Origin: Methylobacterium pseudosasicola | GTDB taxonomy: Bacteria > Pseudomonadota > Alphaproteobacteria > Rhizobiales > Beijerinckiaceae | Reading direction: 5' to 3' | Assembly: GCF_900114535.1 (NCBI RefSeq) | Contig: NZ_FOTK01000008.1 | Span: forward strand, 1 to 64,000 | DNA length: 64,000 nucleotides | Translations under genes and position numbers: made by a program | In this document: positions 50,120 through 58,909 of the stretch, piece by piece | Numbering within the stretch: the first letter of the stretch is position 1 | Layout of the letters: each line of letters starts with the position of its first letter | The notes under the pieces: generated by a model | The model's input: the letters and a program-made list of their open reading frames with translations, nothing else | Database searches by the model: none | Told to the model about the DNA's origin: nothing

Positions 50120-51556
50120 TCACGCCTTCTCGGCGTGCTCCCGCGTGATGAAGGTGAGCCGCACGAGGTTCGTGGCCCCGGGCGTCCCGAAGGGCAGGCC
50201 GGCGACAACGATCACCCGGTCGCCCACCGCGGCGAATTTCTCACGGACCGCGAATTTGGCGGCGCGGAACGACATGTCGTCCACGTCGCTGGCATCCTTG
50301 GTGACGATCGGGTGCGTGCCCCAGGCGAGCGCCAGGCGGCGGGCGGTCTCGCGCCTCGGCGTCAGCGCGATCACCGTGGCGTTCGGGCGCTCGCGCGACA
50401 GGCGCAGGGCGGTCGAGCCGGAATTCGTCCAGGCCATGATCGCGTCGAGGTTCAGGGCGTCGACCATCTGGTGCGCGGCGGCTGCGATGGCGTCGGCGGC
50501 GGTCTCGTCCGGGGTCGCACTCTGCGCCCGGATGATCGACCAGTAGACCGCATCGCGCTCCACCTGCTCGGCGATGCGGTTCATGGTCTCCACGGCACCG
50601 ACCGGGAAGGCGCCCGACGCGCTCTCGGCCGAGAGCATCACGGCGTCCGCGCCCTCGTAGACGGCGGTGGCCACGTCCGAGACCTCGGCGCGGGTCGGGA
50701 CCGGCGCCGTGATCATCGATTCGAGCATCTGGGTCGCCACCACCACGGGCTTGCCGAAGCGGCGGGCGCTGCGGGTGATCCGCTTCTGCACGCCGGGGAC
50801 TTGCTCCAGCGGCATCTCCACGCCGAGATCGCCGCGGGCAACCATCAACCCGTCCGAAATCTCGATGATCTCGTCGAGCCGGGTCAGGGCCTGCGGCTTC
50901 TCGATCTTGGCCATCACCAGGGCGCGGCCGGCGCAGACCTTCTTCACCTCGGCCACGTCCTCGGGCCGCTGCACGAAGGAGACGGCGATCCAGTCGGCCC
51001 CAGCATTGAGGCCGGCATCGAGGTCGGCCCGGTCCTTCTCGGTCATCGCCGGCACCGGGATCACCGTGTGGGGCAGCGACACGCCCTTGCGGTTCGAGAT
51101 CTTTCCGCCGACCTCGACGCGGGTCACGGCCCGGTTCTCCGAGGTCTCCAGAACGGTCAGCCGCAGCTTGCCGTCATCCAGCAGGATCGCGTGGCCGGCC
51201 TCCAGGGCCTCCAGGATCTCCGGATGCGGCAGGTGGCAGCGGCTAGCATCGCCCGGGGTCGGGTCGCCGTCGAGTACGAAGGTCGCGCCGGTCTCGATCA
51301 TCACGGCGCCCTCCGCGAAGGTGCCGAGCCGGAGCTTCGGCCCCTGCAGATCGACCAGGATGCCGATCGGGTGCTTGGCCTCGCGCTCGATCGCCCGGAT
51401 CACCTCGACCTTTTCGGGCAGTTTTTCGCGGGGGAGATGGCTCATGTTGAGCCGGAACACGTCCACGCCCGCCCGGAACAGGCGTTCGATCATCTCCGGC
51501 GAGTCCGAGGCCGGCCCGAGGGTGGCGACGATCTTGGTGCGGCGCGAGCGTTTCAA
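50120..51556 (-). CDS. pyk: Pyruvate kinase
   Basis: 478 aa read from TTG 51556 with a GGAGG ribosome-binding site 7 bases upstream (TTGAAACGCTCGCGC), unless a later start is used. It makes pyruvate and ATP from phosphoenolpyruvate. RRTKIVATLGPASDSP opens the barrel; FRLNMSHLPREKL, ILVDLQGPKLRLG, LVMAKIEKPQALTRLDEI (catalytic Lys/Glu), VARGDLGVEMPLEQVP and DAVMLSAESASGAFPVGAVE are present, then the C-domain. It is next to glycerate kinase in opposite order, giving a PEP/2-phosphoglycerate cluster near pgk-independent genes. Confidence 0.96.
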   Translation of the reverse strand: MKRSRRTKIVATLGPASDSPEMIERLFRAGVDVFRLNMSHLPREKLPEKVEVIRAIEREAKHPIGILVDLQGPKLRLGTFAEGAVMIETGATFVLDGDPTPGDASRCHLPHPEILEALEAGHAILLDDGKLRLTVLETSENRAVTRVEVGGKISNRKGVSLPHTVIPVPAMTEKDRADLDAGLNAGADWIAVSFVQRPEDVAEVKKVCAGRALVMAKIEKPQALTRLDEIIEISDGLMVARGDLGVEMPLEQVPGVQKRITRSARRFGKPVVVATQMLESMITAPVPTRAEVSDVATAVYEGADAVMLSAESASGAFPVGAVETMNRIAEQVERDAVYWSIIRAQSATPDETAADAIAAAAHQMVDALNLDAIMAWTNSGSTALRLSRERPNATVIALTPRRETARRLALAWGTHPIVTKDASDVDDMSFRAAKFAVREKFAAVGDRVIVVAGLPFGTPGATNLVRLTFITREHAEKA

Positions 51557-51678
51557 GCGTGATCCTCCGTGTGGTCTGCCGCGTCCGCGCGAGTTTGTCC
51601 CCGGCGGCGTCGGTTCAATTCGTTGGGTGCGGGTGTAGGCATCCTGTCCGGGGCAGCGTCAAGGGCGCCCCGGCAGCC

Positions 51679-52104
51679 TCACGGCTTGGCCGGCGCGTCC
51701 GCCCGGTTGGGATCGGTGAGCTGAATCGTCCAGCTCTTCTGCTCGCCGGTATCGACCTCGAAGAAGCCGTTCCGGTCGTAGCCGCGGGCGAGGCAATCCT
51801 CGACGCCGCGGATCGTGAACTCGGAGTCGCGAGTGCACATCAGCGAGCGGCCGCTCCACTCGCCGCCCCGCGTGTAGTCGACCGCGAACACGTAGTAGAA
51901 CCGCGCCGCCAGCGCGCCCTTGAGCAAGGTCTCGCAGGCCTTCGGAGCCAGATCCCACCAGCCTTCCGTGACCCAGCCCTGCGGGTCCCGGTAGCCCAGC
52001 GAGATGCCGACCTTGCTGGCGGTCTGGTTGCACAGGCGCAGGTCGGCCTTGGCGGGGCCGGTGCCGAGAAGCGCGACGCCGACCCCCAGGACCACCGAAA
52101 GCAT
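51679..52104 (-). CDS. DUF1036 exported protein
   Basis: 141 aa from ATG 52104; the open frame reaches 52170 but then overlaps gckA. A signal peptide (MLSVVLGVGVALLGTGPAKA) precedes the DUF1036 domain: LRLCNQTASKVGISLGYRDP, WVTEGWWDLAPKACETLL, YYVFAVDYTRG and FEVDTGEQKSWTIQL. Four to six cysteines suggest disulfide bonds in the periplasm. The role is unknown; DUF1036 proteins are widespread in Rhizobiales beside pyk, as here. It lies between gckA and pyk on the same strand. Confidence 0.88.
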   Translation of the reverse strand: MLSVVLGVGVALLGTGPAKADLRLCNQTASKVGISLGYRDPQGWVTEGWWDLAPKACETLLKGALAARFYYVFAVDYTRGGEWSGRSLMCTRDSEFTIRGVEDCLARGYDRNGFFEVDTGEQKSWTIQLTDPNRADAPAKP

Positions 52105-52135
52105 GAGCGGCGACGCGGCTCCGCTCCTAGAAAAA

Positions 52136-53455
52136 CTACCCGACGAGGATGATGCGGCAATCGTTGACATTGGTACGCGTCGGACCGGGGTTCACGAGGT
52201 CGCCAAGGGCCGCGAAGAACGCGGTCGAGTCGTTCTGCGCCAGCATCGCGGCCGGGTCGAGGCCGGCGGCGCGGGCGCGTTCCAGGGTGGTCGGGTCGAC
52301 CAGGCCGCCGGCCGGGTCGGTGGCGAGGCCGCGCCCGCCATCGGTGCCGTCGGTGTCGGCGCTGATCCCGAAGATGCCGGGCTCGCCGTCGAGCGCCACG
52401 GCCAGCGCCAGGGCGTATTCCTGGTTCGGCCCGCCATGGCCCTCGCCCCGGATGGTCACGGTGAGCTCGCCCCCCGAGATCAGCGCGACGCGCTGGCCGG
52501 CGGCCTTGTAGCGCTTGGCCTCGCTGGCATGCACGGCGGCGATTTCCCGTGCCTCGCCTTCGAGGTCGGCGCCCAGCATGATCGGCTCGTAGCCCGCCTC
52601 CCGGGCTGCCGCGGCGGCAGCCTCCAGGGCGTCGATCGGCCGGGCGATGATCCGGTACTCGGCCCGGGCGAAGGCGGGATCGCCGGCCTTCGGGGTCTCG
52701 TTGTTCGGGTCGTTCAGCAGACGAATCGCCGTCTCCGGCAGAGGGATACCCCGGCGCTCGCAGATCGCGCGGGCATCCGCCAGGGTCGAGGGATCGGGCA
52801 CGGTCGGGCCCGAGGCGATCACCGCCGGATCATCGAAGGGCACGTCGGAGATCGCGAGCGTCAGGATCCGACGGGCGTTGCGGGCGGCGACGGCGAGCCG
52901 GCCGCCCTTGATCCGCGAGATGTGCTTGCGGACCGTGTTGATCTCGCCGATCGGCGCGCCGGAGCGCAGCATCGCCCGGGTGATCGCCTGCTTCTCGGCG
53001 AGCGTCAGATCCCCGGCCGGGGCGATCCAGTTGGCCGAGCCGCCGCCCGAGAGCAGGACCAGCACCTCGTCGTCCGGGCCCGCCTCGGTGGCGAGCCGCA
53101 GGGCTTCCTGGGTGGCGGCGATGCCGGCTTCGTCGGGGACCGGATGGCCGGCCTCCACCATGTGGATGCCCGGCGCGTCCTGGCCGTAACCGTGGCGGGC
53201 CACCGCGAGGCCGACGATCCGGTCGTCGCCGAGCCCGTGCTGCTGCCGGTAGAACCGGCTCGCCACCGCGCTCATGCTGCCCGCCGCCTTGCCGGCCGCC
53301 AGGATGATCAGGCGGCCCGGGCTCGGCGCCGGCAGGTGTGCGGGCAGGCACAGGTCCGGATGGGCGGCGCGGATGCCGGCATACAGCAGGGTCTCGAGGA
53401 GCGCGCGCTGTTGCAGGATGGCGGGATCGGCGATGGGCGGGACGGTCTCGGGCAT
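52136..53455 (-). CDS. gckA: Glycerate 2-kinase (MOFRL family)
   Basis: 439 aa from ATG 53455. The two-domain MOFRL/TtuD-type kinase, which makes 2-phosphoglycerate from D-glycerate and ATP. In Methylobacterium this type (GckA) is the glycerate kinase of the serine cycle for C1 assimilation. Visible are IILAAGKAAGSMSAVA (glycine loop), VLVLLSGGGSANWIAP, KGGRLAVAARNARRI, DVPFDDPAVIASGP and the C-terminal MOFRL part with ISGGELTVTIRGEGHGGPNQE. It is near pyk; both act on the lower end of the pathway. Whether the serine cycle is complete cannot be seen here. Confidence 0.9.
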   Translation of the reverse strand: MPETVPPIADPAILQQRALLETLLYAGIRAAHPDLCLPAHLPAPSPGRLIILAAGKAAGSMSAVASRFYRQQHGLGDDRIVGLAVARHGYGQDAPGIHMVEAGHPVPDEAGIAATQEALRLATEAGPDDEVLVLLSGGGSANWIAPAGDLTLAEKQAITRAMLRSGAPIGEINTVRKHISRIKGGRLAVAARNARRILTLAISDVPFDDPAVIASGPTVPDPSTLADARAICERRGIPLPETAIRLLNDPNNETPKAGDPAFARAEYRIIARPIDALEAAAAAAREAGYEPIMLGADLEGEAREIAAVHASEAKRYKAAGQRVALISGGELTVTIRGEGHGGPNQEYALALAVALDGEPGIFGISADTDGTDGGRGLATDPAGGLVDPTTLERARAAGLDPAAMLAQNDSTAFFAALGDLVNPGPTRTNVNDCRIILVG

Positions 53456-53648
53456 GGCGTCGGACGGGCTCCTCACTGTGATTTGCGCGTGCGATCCCCG
53501 CCCATTCGTTGGTAGGCGGCGGGCCCGTTTCTTGCCGTGAGCGCACGTTCTTTGGTAGGCATCGTGCCTTGTCACGTGATCTGCCCGAGCCGCCGCCTCA
53601 CGGCAAGCGCGATCGGCAGCCTCACGCACATCCAACCCTCGGAGCCCC

Positions 53649-54413
53649 GTGACCCGTCCGGAGAGAGAAGCGCGCGCCCCGGCCCCGCACCCGTGCGAAA
53701 TCATCCCGGGTGATCCCGCCTGCGGCCTCGTCATCGCGTGCGACCACGCGTCGAACTTCGTGCCCGCGGATATCGAGCTCGGCGTGCCGGAATCCGAGTT
53801 CGGCCGCCACATCGCCTACGATATCGGCGCGGCGGCGGTGACCCGGGGGCTCGCGGCCCGGCTGAACGTGCCGGCGATCCTGACGAACTTTTCGCGCCTG
53901 ATCATCGACCCGAACCGCGGCCGGTCCGACCCGACCCTGGTGATGCGCCTGTCCGATGGCGCCGTGGTGCCGGGCAACGCTAAGATCGACGAGGCCGGCA
54001 AGCAGGCCCGGATCGCCCGCTTCTACGCGCCATTCGACGCCGCGATCGACGAAGCGGCCGCGGCCGCTCAGGCTGCCGGACGCCCCCCGGCGATCCTGAC
54101 CATGCACAGCTTCACGCCCTACTGGCGCGGCATCGCCCGGCCCTGGCAGGTCGGCATCCTGTACGATCGGGACGCCCGCCTCGCCCGCCCGTTGATTGAG
54201 GCCTTGGAGGCCGATCCGGCCGGGCTTACGGTGGGCGACAACCAGCCCTATGGCGGCGGCCTGCCGGGCGACACGATCGACCGCCACGCGACCGCCCGCG
54301 GCCTGCCCAACGCCCTGGTGGAGATCCGGCAAGACCTCATCGCCGGCGAGGCCGGCCAGGAGGAATGGGCCGAGCGCTTCGCCCGCATCCTGCGCCCGCT
54401 GATCGCCGCTTGA
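53649..54413 (+). CDS. N-formylglutamate amidohydrolase
   Basis: 254 aa from GTG 53649, after a 193-bp gap from gckA. The FGase family hydrolyses N-formyl-L-glutamate or related N-formyl or N-acyl amides, a step of histidine degradation in hut pathways. Metal and catalytic motifs: LVIACDHASNFVP (about 27-39), NVPAILTNFSRLIIDPNR, ILTMHSFTPYWRG, VGDNQPYGGGLPGDTIDRH and EIRQDLIAGEAGQEEWA near the end. No other hut genes are here, so the true substrate may be another N-formyl compound. Confidence 0.9.
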   Translation: MTRPEREARAPAPHPCEIIPGDPACGLVIACDHASNFVPADIELGVPESEFGRHIAYDIGAAAVTRGLAARLNVPAILTNFSRLIIDPNRGRSDPTLVMRLSDGAVVPGNAKIDEAGKQARIARFYAPFDAAIDEAAAAAQAAGRPPAILTMHSFTPYWRGIARPWQVGILYDRDARLARPLIEALEADPAGLTVGDNQPYGGGLPGDTIDRHATARGLPNALVEIRQDLIAGEAGQEEWAERFARILRPLIAA

Positions 54414-54474
54414 TCGGGACGCGCCGGATCCCGAGATCCGTGTCGACGGCCCTCACTGGAAAGCGTTTCCCACG

Positions 54475-54783
54475 ATGCCCGAGATCGACCCGCAGACCCA
54501 GACCGAACTCGAAGCCGCGGTGTTCCGCCGGCTCGTGTCGCATCTGCGCAACCGCACCGACGTGCAGAACATCGACCTGATGAATCTGGCGGGCTTCTGC
54601 CGGAACTGCTTGTCGAACTGGCTTAAGGATGCCGCCGACGAGAAGGGCGTGCCGCTCACCAAGGACGAGAGCCGCAAGGCCGTCTACGGGATGCCCTACA
54701 GCGACTGGAAGGCGAAGCACCAGACAGAGGCGAGCCCCGAGCAACAAGCCGGATTTTCGGCCTCCCAGGCCAAGGATCACTGA
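54475..54783 (+). CDS. DUF1244 protein
   Basis: 102 aa, the DUF1244 family of small soluble alphaproteobacterial proteins (a few helices; VFRRLVSHLRNRTDVQNIDL, LAGFCRNCLSNWL, KAVYGMPYSDWKAKHQ). The Cys-x-x-Cys (CRNC) is conserved in the family. The function is unknown; relatives have been crystallised. It follows the amidohydrolase at 61 bp and precedes the DUF2312 gene. Confidence 0.88.
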   Translation: MPEIDPQTQTELEAAVFRRLVSHLRNRTDVQNIDLMNLAGFCRNCLSNWLKDAADEKGVPLTKDESRKAVYGMPYSDWKAKHQTEASPEQQAGFSASQAKDH

Positions 54784-54884
54784 CCGGGCGGGAGGGGCCG
54801 CGAGAATCGGCTAAGCTTCCGGTAAGTTCGGCCCGTTAACCACCGGTCCAGGGCGCACCCGCGCCGCGCATCCCGGAGAGCCCC

Positions 54885-55181
54885 ATGAACGCCCATTCGA
54901 TGCCCACCGCGACAGCCCAGCGGCCCGGCGGCGACGTCTCGTCGTCCGAAGGCGTGGCCGCCGACGAGCTGAAGCAGTTCATCGAGCGCCTGGAGCGCCT
55001 CGAAGAGGAGAAGGCCGGCATCATGGGCGACATCAAGGAGGTGTTCGCCGAATTGAAGGGCCGTGGCTTCGACGCGAAGGCCGTGCGCACGATCATCCGC
55101 ATCCGCAAGCAGGATCACAGCGAGCGCCAGGAGCAAGAGGCGATCCTCGAGCTCTACATGCAGGCCCTGGGCATGGCGTAG
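54885..55181 (+). CDS. gapR: GapR-type DUF2312 nucleoid protein
   Basis: 98 aa. The DUF2312 family includes GapR of Caulobacter, a small protein that binds overtwisted AT-rich DNA ahead of moving polymerases and helps replication. The conserved core is [21 protein letters not shown], then [20 protein letters not shown] and [21 protein letters not shown]. No membrane segment. A clear terminator follows at 55241. Assignment to GapR is by family; the symbol is moderately sure. Confidence 0.85.
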   Translation: MNAHSMPTATAQRPGGDVSSSEGVAADELKQFIERLERLEEEKAGIMGDIKEVFAELKGRGFDAKAVRTIIRIRKQDHSERQEQEAILELYMQALGMA

Positions 55182-55240
55182 GACTTACGCTGCCGGGCGG
55201 GCATCAAGTTCGGCAGCCGGAACGAGATTGGAATTGAGCA

Positions 55241-55269
55241 GGGCCGTACCCCACCGGGTACGGCCCTTT
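55241..55269 (+). terminator. Rho-independent terminator after gapR
   Basis: GGGCCGTACC (55241-55250) pairs with GGTACGGCCC (55257-55266) around CCACCG, then TTTGCTT. 10-bp stem. Confidence 0.85.
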
Positions 55270-55298
55270 GCTTATGGAGTGGGTGCCTCGATCGAAGG

Positions 55299-57125
55299 TC
55301 AGTGGCCGCCCGCGGCGTGCGTCTCCTCGATCAGGCCCAAGGTCCGGCCCGGATATCCGGCGGCGTCGAAATACCGGGTCTCGCCGACCGTCTGATAGTT
55401 CAGCACCGTCACGATGCCGGCGGCGTCCGGCTCCGAGCGACGGACATGCTTCTCGGCCGCGGGCCGGGCTCCGTTGAGCATCGCCTCCGTCAGGACCCGG
55501 CCGACCAGCTTGCCCTTGTTGGGGATGTCGAGATCGAGGATCCGGGCGATGGTCTTGCCGAGATCGGCGTTGCTTGCCGGGATGTCGCTCTCCAGGCCAC
55601 CGCGGAAGCTCGGGCCGACCGCGCCCATGACGTTGCGGGTGTCGGAGCGGGCGAAGCTGCCATGCATGCCCTGGCCCTGCTGCAGGGTGGTGTCCGACAC
55701 CTCGACGCCGCAGGTGGTGGGATCGGCGCAGCCGGTGGAGAAGCTGCGGAAGTTCACCACGATCGCTGGCATCGGGGTCAGGGCCGACCCGTCGAGGGCG
55801 ATGGACGAGAGCGGCAGGGTCCCGGGGATCGCACCGAGCGCGTCGCTGACGAACAGGCCGCTGACGTAGTCCTGGCGGGACAGGGCCTCGACCACCTTCC
55901 GGGCCAGCGCCGTGTCGCTGTTCGGCACGTAGACGAGGTCCGAGCCGCCATTGGCCGCGACCACCACGTCGGGCTTCACCGGATCGGATCCGATCAGGCC
56001 GTTGGCCCGGCTCGGGAAGGTGCCGGCCTCCACCTTCGCGCCCTTGGCGTCCGGGTCGAACAGGGTCAGGCCGAGATCGTGCGCGAGATCGATGGCGAGG
56101 AAGCCCGGCGGCAGCTGCCTGGCCGGCACGCCCTTGTAGGAGTCCGAGGCGGCGTGGCTCGTGGCGCTCTCTTTCGAGATTGTCGAGAACCCGTGATCCG
56201 AGGTGAGCACCACGTCGGTGGTGTCGGCGAGCCCCTGCTCGCGCAGGGCCGCCAGGAGCGCGGCGAGGTTGTCGTCGGCGTTGCGGATGGCGGCGAGGCT
56301 CGTCGGCCCGTTGATGCCGGGCATCAGCCGCCCGAGACTGTCGCCGTGGTTGTGCTGCGTCCCGTCGGGATCGCGCGACCAGAACACCAGCACGAACGGC
56401 TTCTGCCGCGCCTTGAACAGCGGCAGCACCGCCTTGGTCGCGACGGAGGCGAAATAGGCCTGCTGCTCGACATTGGCCGCGACCGTGCCGGGCGTCTCGG
56501 CGGTGCCGGCCTGGCCGTTCGCGCCCCGGGTTGGCGCCTGATCCGGCAGGTTGACCTCCTTGAGCCGGGCGCGGAAAGCGTCGCCGAGCGGGATGCCGCC
56601 GGCCCGGCCGGTGCTGTCGTCGATGTGGATGTTGTACTGGCCGGTGCGCTCCGTGTGGTCGAAGACCAGGGACGGCCCGAGCTTGCCGATGCTGGCGGTG
56701 GAGAAGCCCTTGGCCCGGGCGGCCTTCAGGATCGTCTCCTCGTTGAGGTAGTTGCCCGCGAAGTGCTCGTCGACGTCGCCGAGCACCGGGTCGCTCTCGA
56801 GGAACGGGGTCAAGCTGTCGCCGGCGCCCGGCACCGGGAAGGCCGTGTAGATCGTATTCCCGAACTGGCCGGTATCGCCGAGCATGTGGCCGGTCGCCAT
56901 GGCGGTGGCGTTCGGCATGGTGAAGGTCGGGAACATCGAGTGCGTGTTGGTGAAGCGCACGCCGGTCTTCATCAGCCGGTCCATGGTCGGTGCGTTCTGC
57001 GGGTTCACCATCCCGGCCCGAAGGCCGTCGGCCACGAACAGGATGACGTTGTGGGGCCGCGTCTCGGCGCGGGCGGCGCCTGACGCGCACAATCCGACGA
57101 GGCAGGCAACGATGACGCGACGCAT
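55299..57125 (-). CDS. Exported alkaline-phosphatase-superfamily nucleotide pyrophosphatase/phosphodiesterase
   Basis: 608 aa from ATG 57125 with a signal peptide (MRRVIVACLVGLCASGAARA). The core matches type-I phosphodiesterase/nucleotide pyrophosphatases: metal Asp33 in LFVADGLRAG, the nucleophile Thr before MPN in FPTFTMPNATAMATG (Thr69), FWSRDPDGTQHNHGD, and VVLTSDHGFSTI. Periplasmic zinc enzyme that could release phosphate from nucleotides or phosphodiesters; the exact substrate is unknown. At the end a CADPTTCG motif may form a disulfide. The gene is convergent with gapR. Confidence 0.9.
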   Translation of the reverse strand: MRRVIVACLVGLCASGAARAETRPHNVILFVADGLRAGMVNPQNAPTMDRLMKTGVRFTNTHSMFPTFTMPNATAMATGHMLGDTGQFGNTIYTAFPVPGAGDSLTPFLESDPVLGDVDEHFAGNYLNEETILKAARAKGFSTASIGKLGPSLVFDHTERTGQYNIHIDDSTGRAGGIPLGDAFRARLKEVNLPDQAPTRGANGQAGTAETPGTVAANVEQQAYFASVATKAVLPLFKARQKPFVLVFWSRDPDGTQHNHGDSLGRLMPGINGPTSLAAIRNADDNLAALLAALREQGLADTTDVVLTSDHGFSTISKESATSHAASDSYKGVPARQLPPGFLAIDLAHDLGLTLFDPDAKGAKVEAGTFPSRANGLIGSDPVKPDVVVAANGGSDLVYVPNSDTALARKVVEALSRQDYVSGLFVSDALGAIPGTLPLSSIALDGSALTPMPAIVVNFRSFSTGCADPTTCGVEVSDTTLQQGQGMHGSFARSDTRNVMGAVGPSFRGGLESDIPASNADLGKTIARILDLDIPNKGKLVGRVLTEAMLNGARPAAEKHVRRSEPDAAGIVTVLNYQTVGETRYFDAAGYPGRTLGLIEETHAAGGH

Positions 57126-57366
57126 AAAGAATCTCCGACCGATCCGGGGAGCGGCGTGGCCGGGGAAGATTACAATGCTGTGACAGGCGGGCATCGGGTG
57201 GCGCCGCCGGGTGTACGTCCTGGTGTCGGATCTGGATGCGCGCGACTGCTTGTCGAGACGATCAGCACCTGAGAAACCACAACGAACACAAAGAATAGGC
57301 TATCTTCTAGGTATTCGCAGACAAACAGATTACCGGAGACATTCTCGCATGTCTTGCCACCCGCAC

Positions 57367-57458
57367 CGTCATTGCGAGCGCAGCGAAGCAACCCAGTGCG
57401 GCGCGCGATCCCCGGACGGAGCGTTTCCCTAGGTTGCTTCGCTGCGCTCGCAATGACG
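57367..57458. repeat. Palindromic intergenic repeat (family A, copy 3)
   Basis: CGTCATTGCGAGCGCAGCGAA at the left and TTCGCTGCGCTCGCAATGACG at the right, an almost perfect 21-bp match in inverted sense, with the central AACCCAGTGCGGCGCG part echoed by the copies at 37931 and 11909. The 429-bp gap 57126-57554 holds this repeat and the asd terminator; no gene. Confidence 0.93.
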
Positions 57459-57495
57459 GTGGAGGCTGCTGCGCACGCTTCACCCGGCGACCGTA

Positions 57496-57532
57496 AAAAC
57501 GAAAACGGCCGCGATCATCCGATCGCGGCCGC
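57496..57532 (-). terminator. Hairpin terminator of asd
   Basis: On the minus strand GGCCGCGATC-GGAT-GATCGCGGCC is followed by GTTTTCGTTTTT. The stem has 10 bp. It lies 23 bp after the asd stop. Confidence 0.85.
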
Positions 57533-57554
57533 CTCACATCTCTATGCCGCTCTG

Positions 57555-58595
57555 TTACGCGGCCTTGGGCTTGGCGCGATTGAGCAGCTTGCGGTTCACC
57601 AGCACCTCGGCGATCTGCACCGTGTTGAGGGCGGCGCCCTTGCGCAGGTTGTCCGAGACACACCAGAAGTTCAGGCCATTCTCGATGGTCGCGTCCTCGC
57701 GGATGCGCGAGATGTAGGTGGCGTCCTCGCCGGCCGCCTCGTGCGGGGTGATGTAGCCGCCGTTCTCGCGCTTATCGACCACCAGCACGCCCGGCGCCGA
57801 GCGCAGGATCTCGGTGGCCCGTTCCGCCGAGAGCGGATGCTCGAACTCGACGTTCACCGCCTCCGCATGCCCGATGAAGACCGGCACGCGGACCGCGGTG
57901 GCGGTCAGCTTGATCTTCGGGTCGAGCATCTTCTTGGTCTCAGCGACCATCTTCCACTCTTCCTTCGTGTAGCCATCCTCCATGAATACGTCGATGTGGG
58001 GGATGACGTTGAAGGCGATGCGCTTGGTGAACTTGCCGCCTTCCTTGATCTCGCCGGCGGTGAACACGGCGCGGGTCTGGTTGAACAGCTCGTCCATCGC
58101 CTCCTTGCCGGCGCCGGAGACCGACTGGTAGGTCGAGACCACGACGCGCTTGATCGTGGCCGCCTCGTGCAGGGGCTTGAGGGCGACGACCAGCTGGGCG
58201 GTCGAGCAGTTCGGGTTGGCGATGATGTTGCGCTTGGTGAAGCCGACCACCGCGTCGGCATTCACCTCGGGCACGATCAGCGGCACGTCGGCGTCGTAGC
58301 GGAACGCCGACGAGTTATCGATCACCACGCAGCCCTGCTGGCCGATCCGGGGCGACCATTCCTTGGAGGTCTCGCCGCCCGCCGACATCAGGCAGATATC
58401 GGTGTCAGAGAAGTCGTAGGTGTCGAGGGCTTTGACCTTGAGCGTTTTGTCGCCGAAGGAGACTTCCTGACCCTGGCTGCGGCGCGAGGCCAGCGCCACG
58501 ACCTCGTCGGCGGGGAAAGCCCGCTCGGCCAGGATATCCAGCATCTCACGGCCCACGTTGCCCGTGGCGCCTACGATGGCGACCTTGTAACCCAT
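57555..58595 (-). CDS. asd: Aspartate-semialdehyde dehydrogenase
   Basis: 346 aa. It reduces aspartyl phosphate (from LysC) to aspartate semialdehyde with NADPH, the branch point to lysine, threonine and methionine and the cell wall. NADP loop: VAIVGATGNVGREML (5-19). Catalytic Cys130 in IIANPNCSTAQ; Ser94-Ser95 region VIDNSSAFR; KEAMDELF and the His of VPVFIGHAEAVNVEF. No neighbour of the lysine pathway directly, but lysC and dapB are both in the window. An excellent terminator follows. Confidence 0.96.
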   Translation of the reverse strand: MGYKVAIVGATGNVGREMLDILAERAFPADEVVALASRRSQGQEVSFGDKTLKVKALDTYDFSDTDICLMSAGGETSKEWSPRIGQQGCVVIDNSSAFRYDADVPLIVPEVNADAVVGFTKRNIIANPNCSTAQLVVALKPLHEAATIKRVVVSTYQSVSGAGKEAMDELFNQTRAVFTAGEIKEGGKFTKRIAFNVIPHIDVFMEDGYTKEEWKMVAETKKMLDPKIKLTATAVRVPVFIGHAEAVNVEFEHPLSAERATEILRSAPGVLVVDKRENGGYITPHEAAGEDATYISRIREDATIENGLNFWCVSDNLRKGAALNTVQIAEVLVNRKLLNRAKPKAA

Positions 58596-58909
58596 CTCTC
58601 GTCTCCGCGCGGAAAACCCCGACCGATCCGGGTGCCGCGCTCATGCCAGCAAACTCGGCCGAAGATCGTTCGCGCCGAAGGGGCGCCCGTTAAACGGGCG
58701 CGGCCGCGAACCCGCACGAGGTGGGGGCGACGGCCTCTGCGAGCAAGGCGCCGAAGGGCCGAGGCTGTCAAGGCCGGCGCCCACCGTCAAGGATCGATTC
58801 ACCCTGTCGCGGGAATGCCGGGCATGACGCCCGGTTGGAGGGTGGTGCTCAACCCGGCGCGGTGATGATCGAGCGCGGCCGACATCAGCGGCCGCCCGCA
58901 CGGGACATC
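58596..58909. other. Divergent spacer between asd and the gene at 58910
   Basis: No gene is seen in these 314 bases. They contain the asd promoter on the minus strand. The inverted repeat CGCCCGTTTAACGGGCG near 58681-58698 is palindromic and could be a regulator site or a stem; its function is unknown. Confidence 0.4.
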
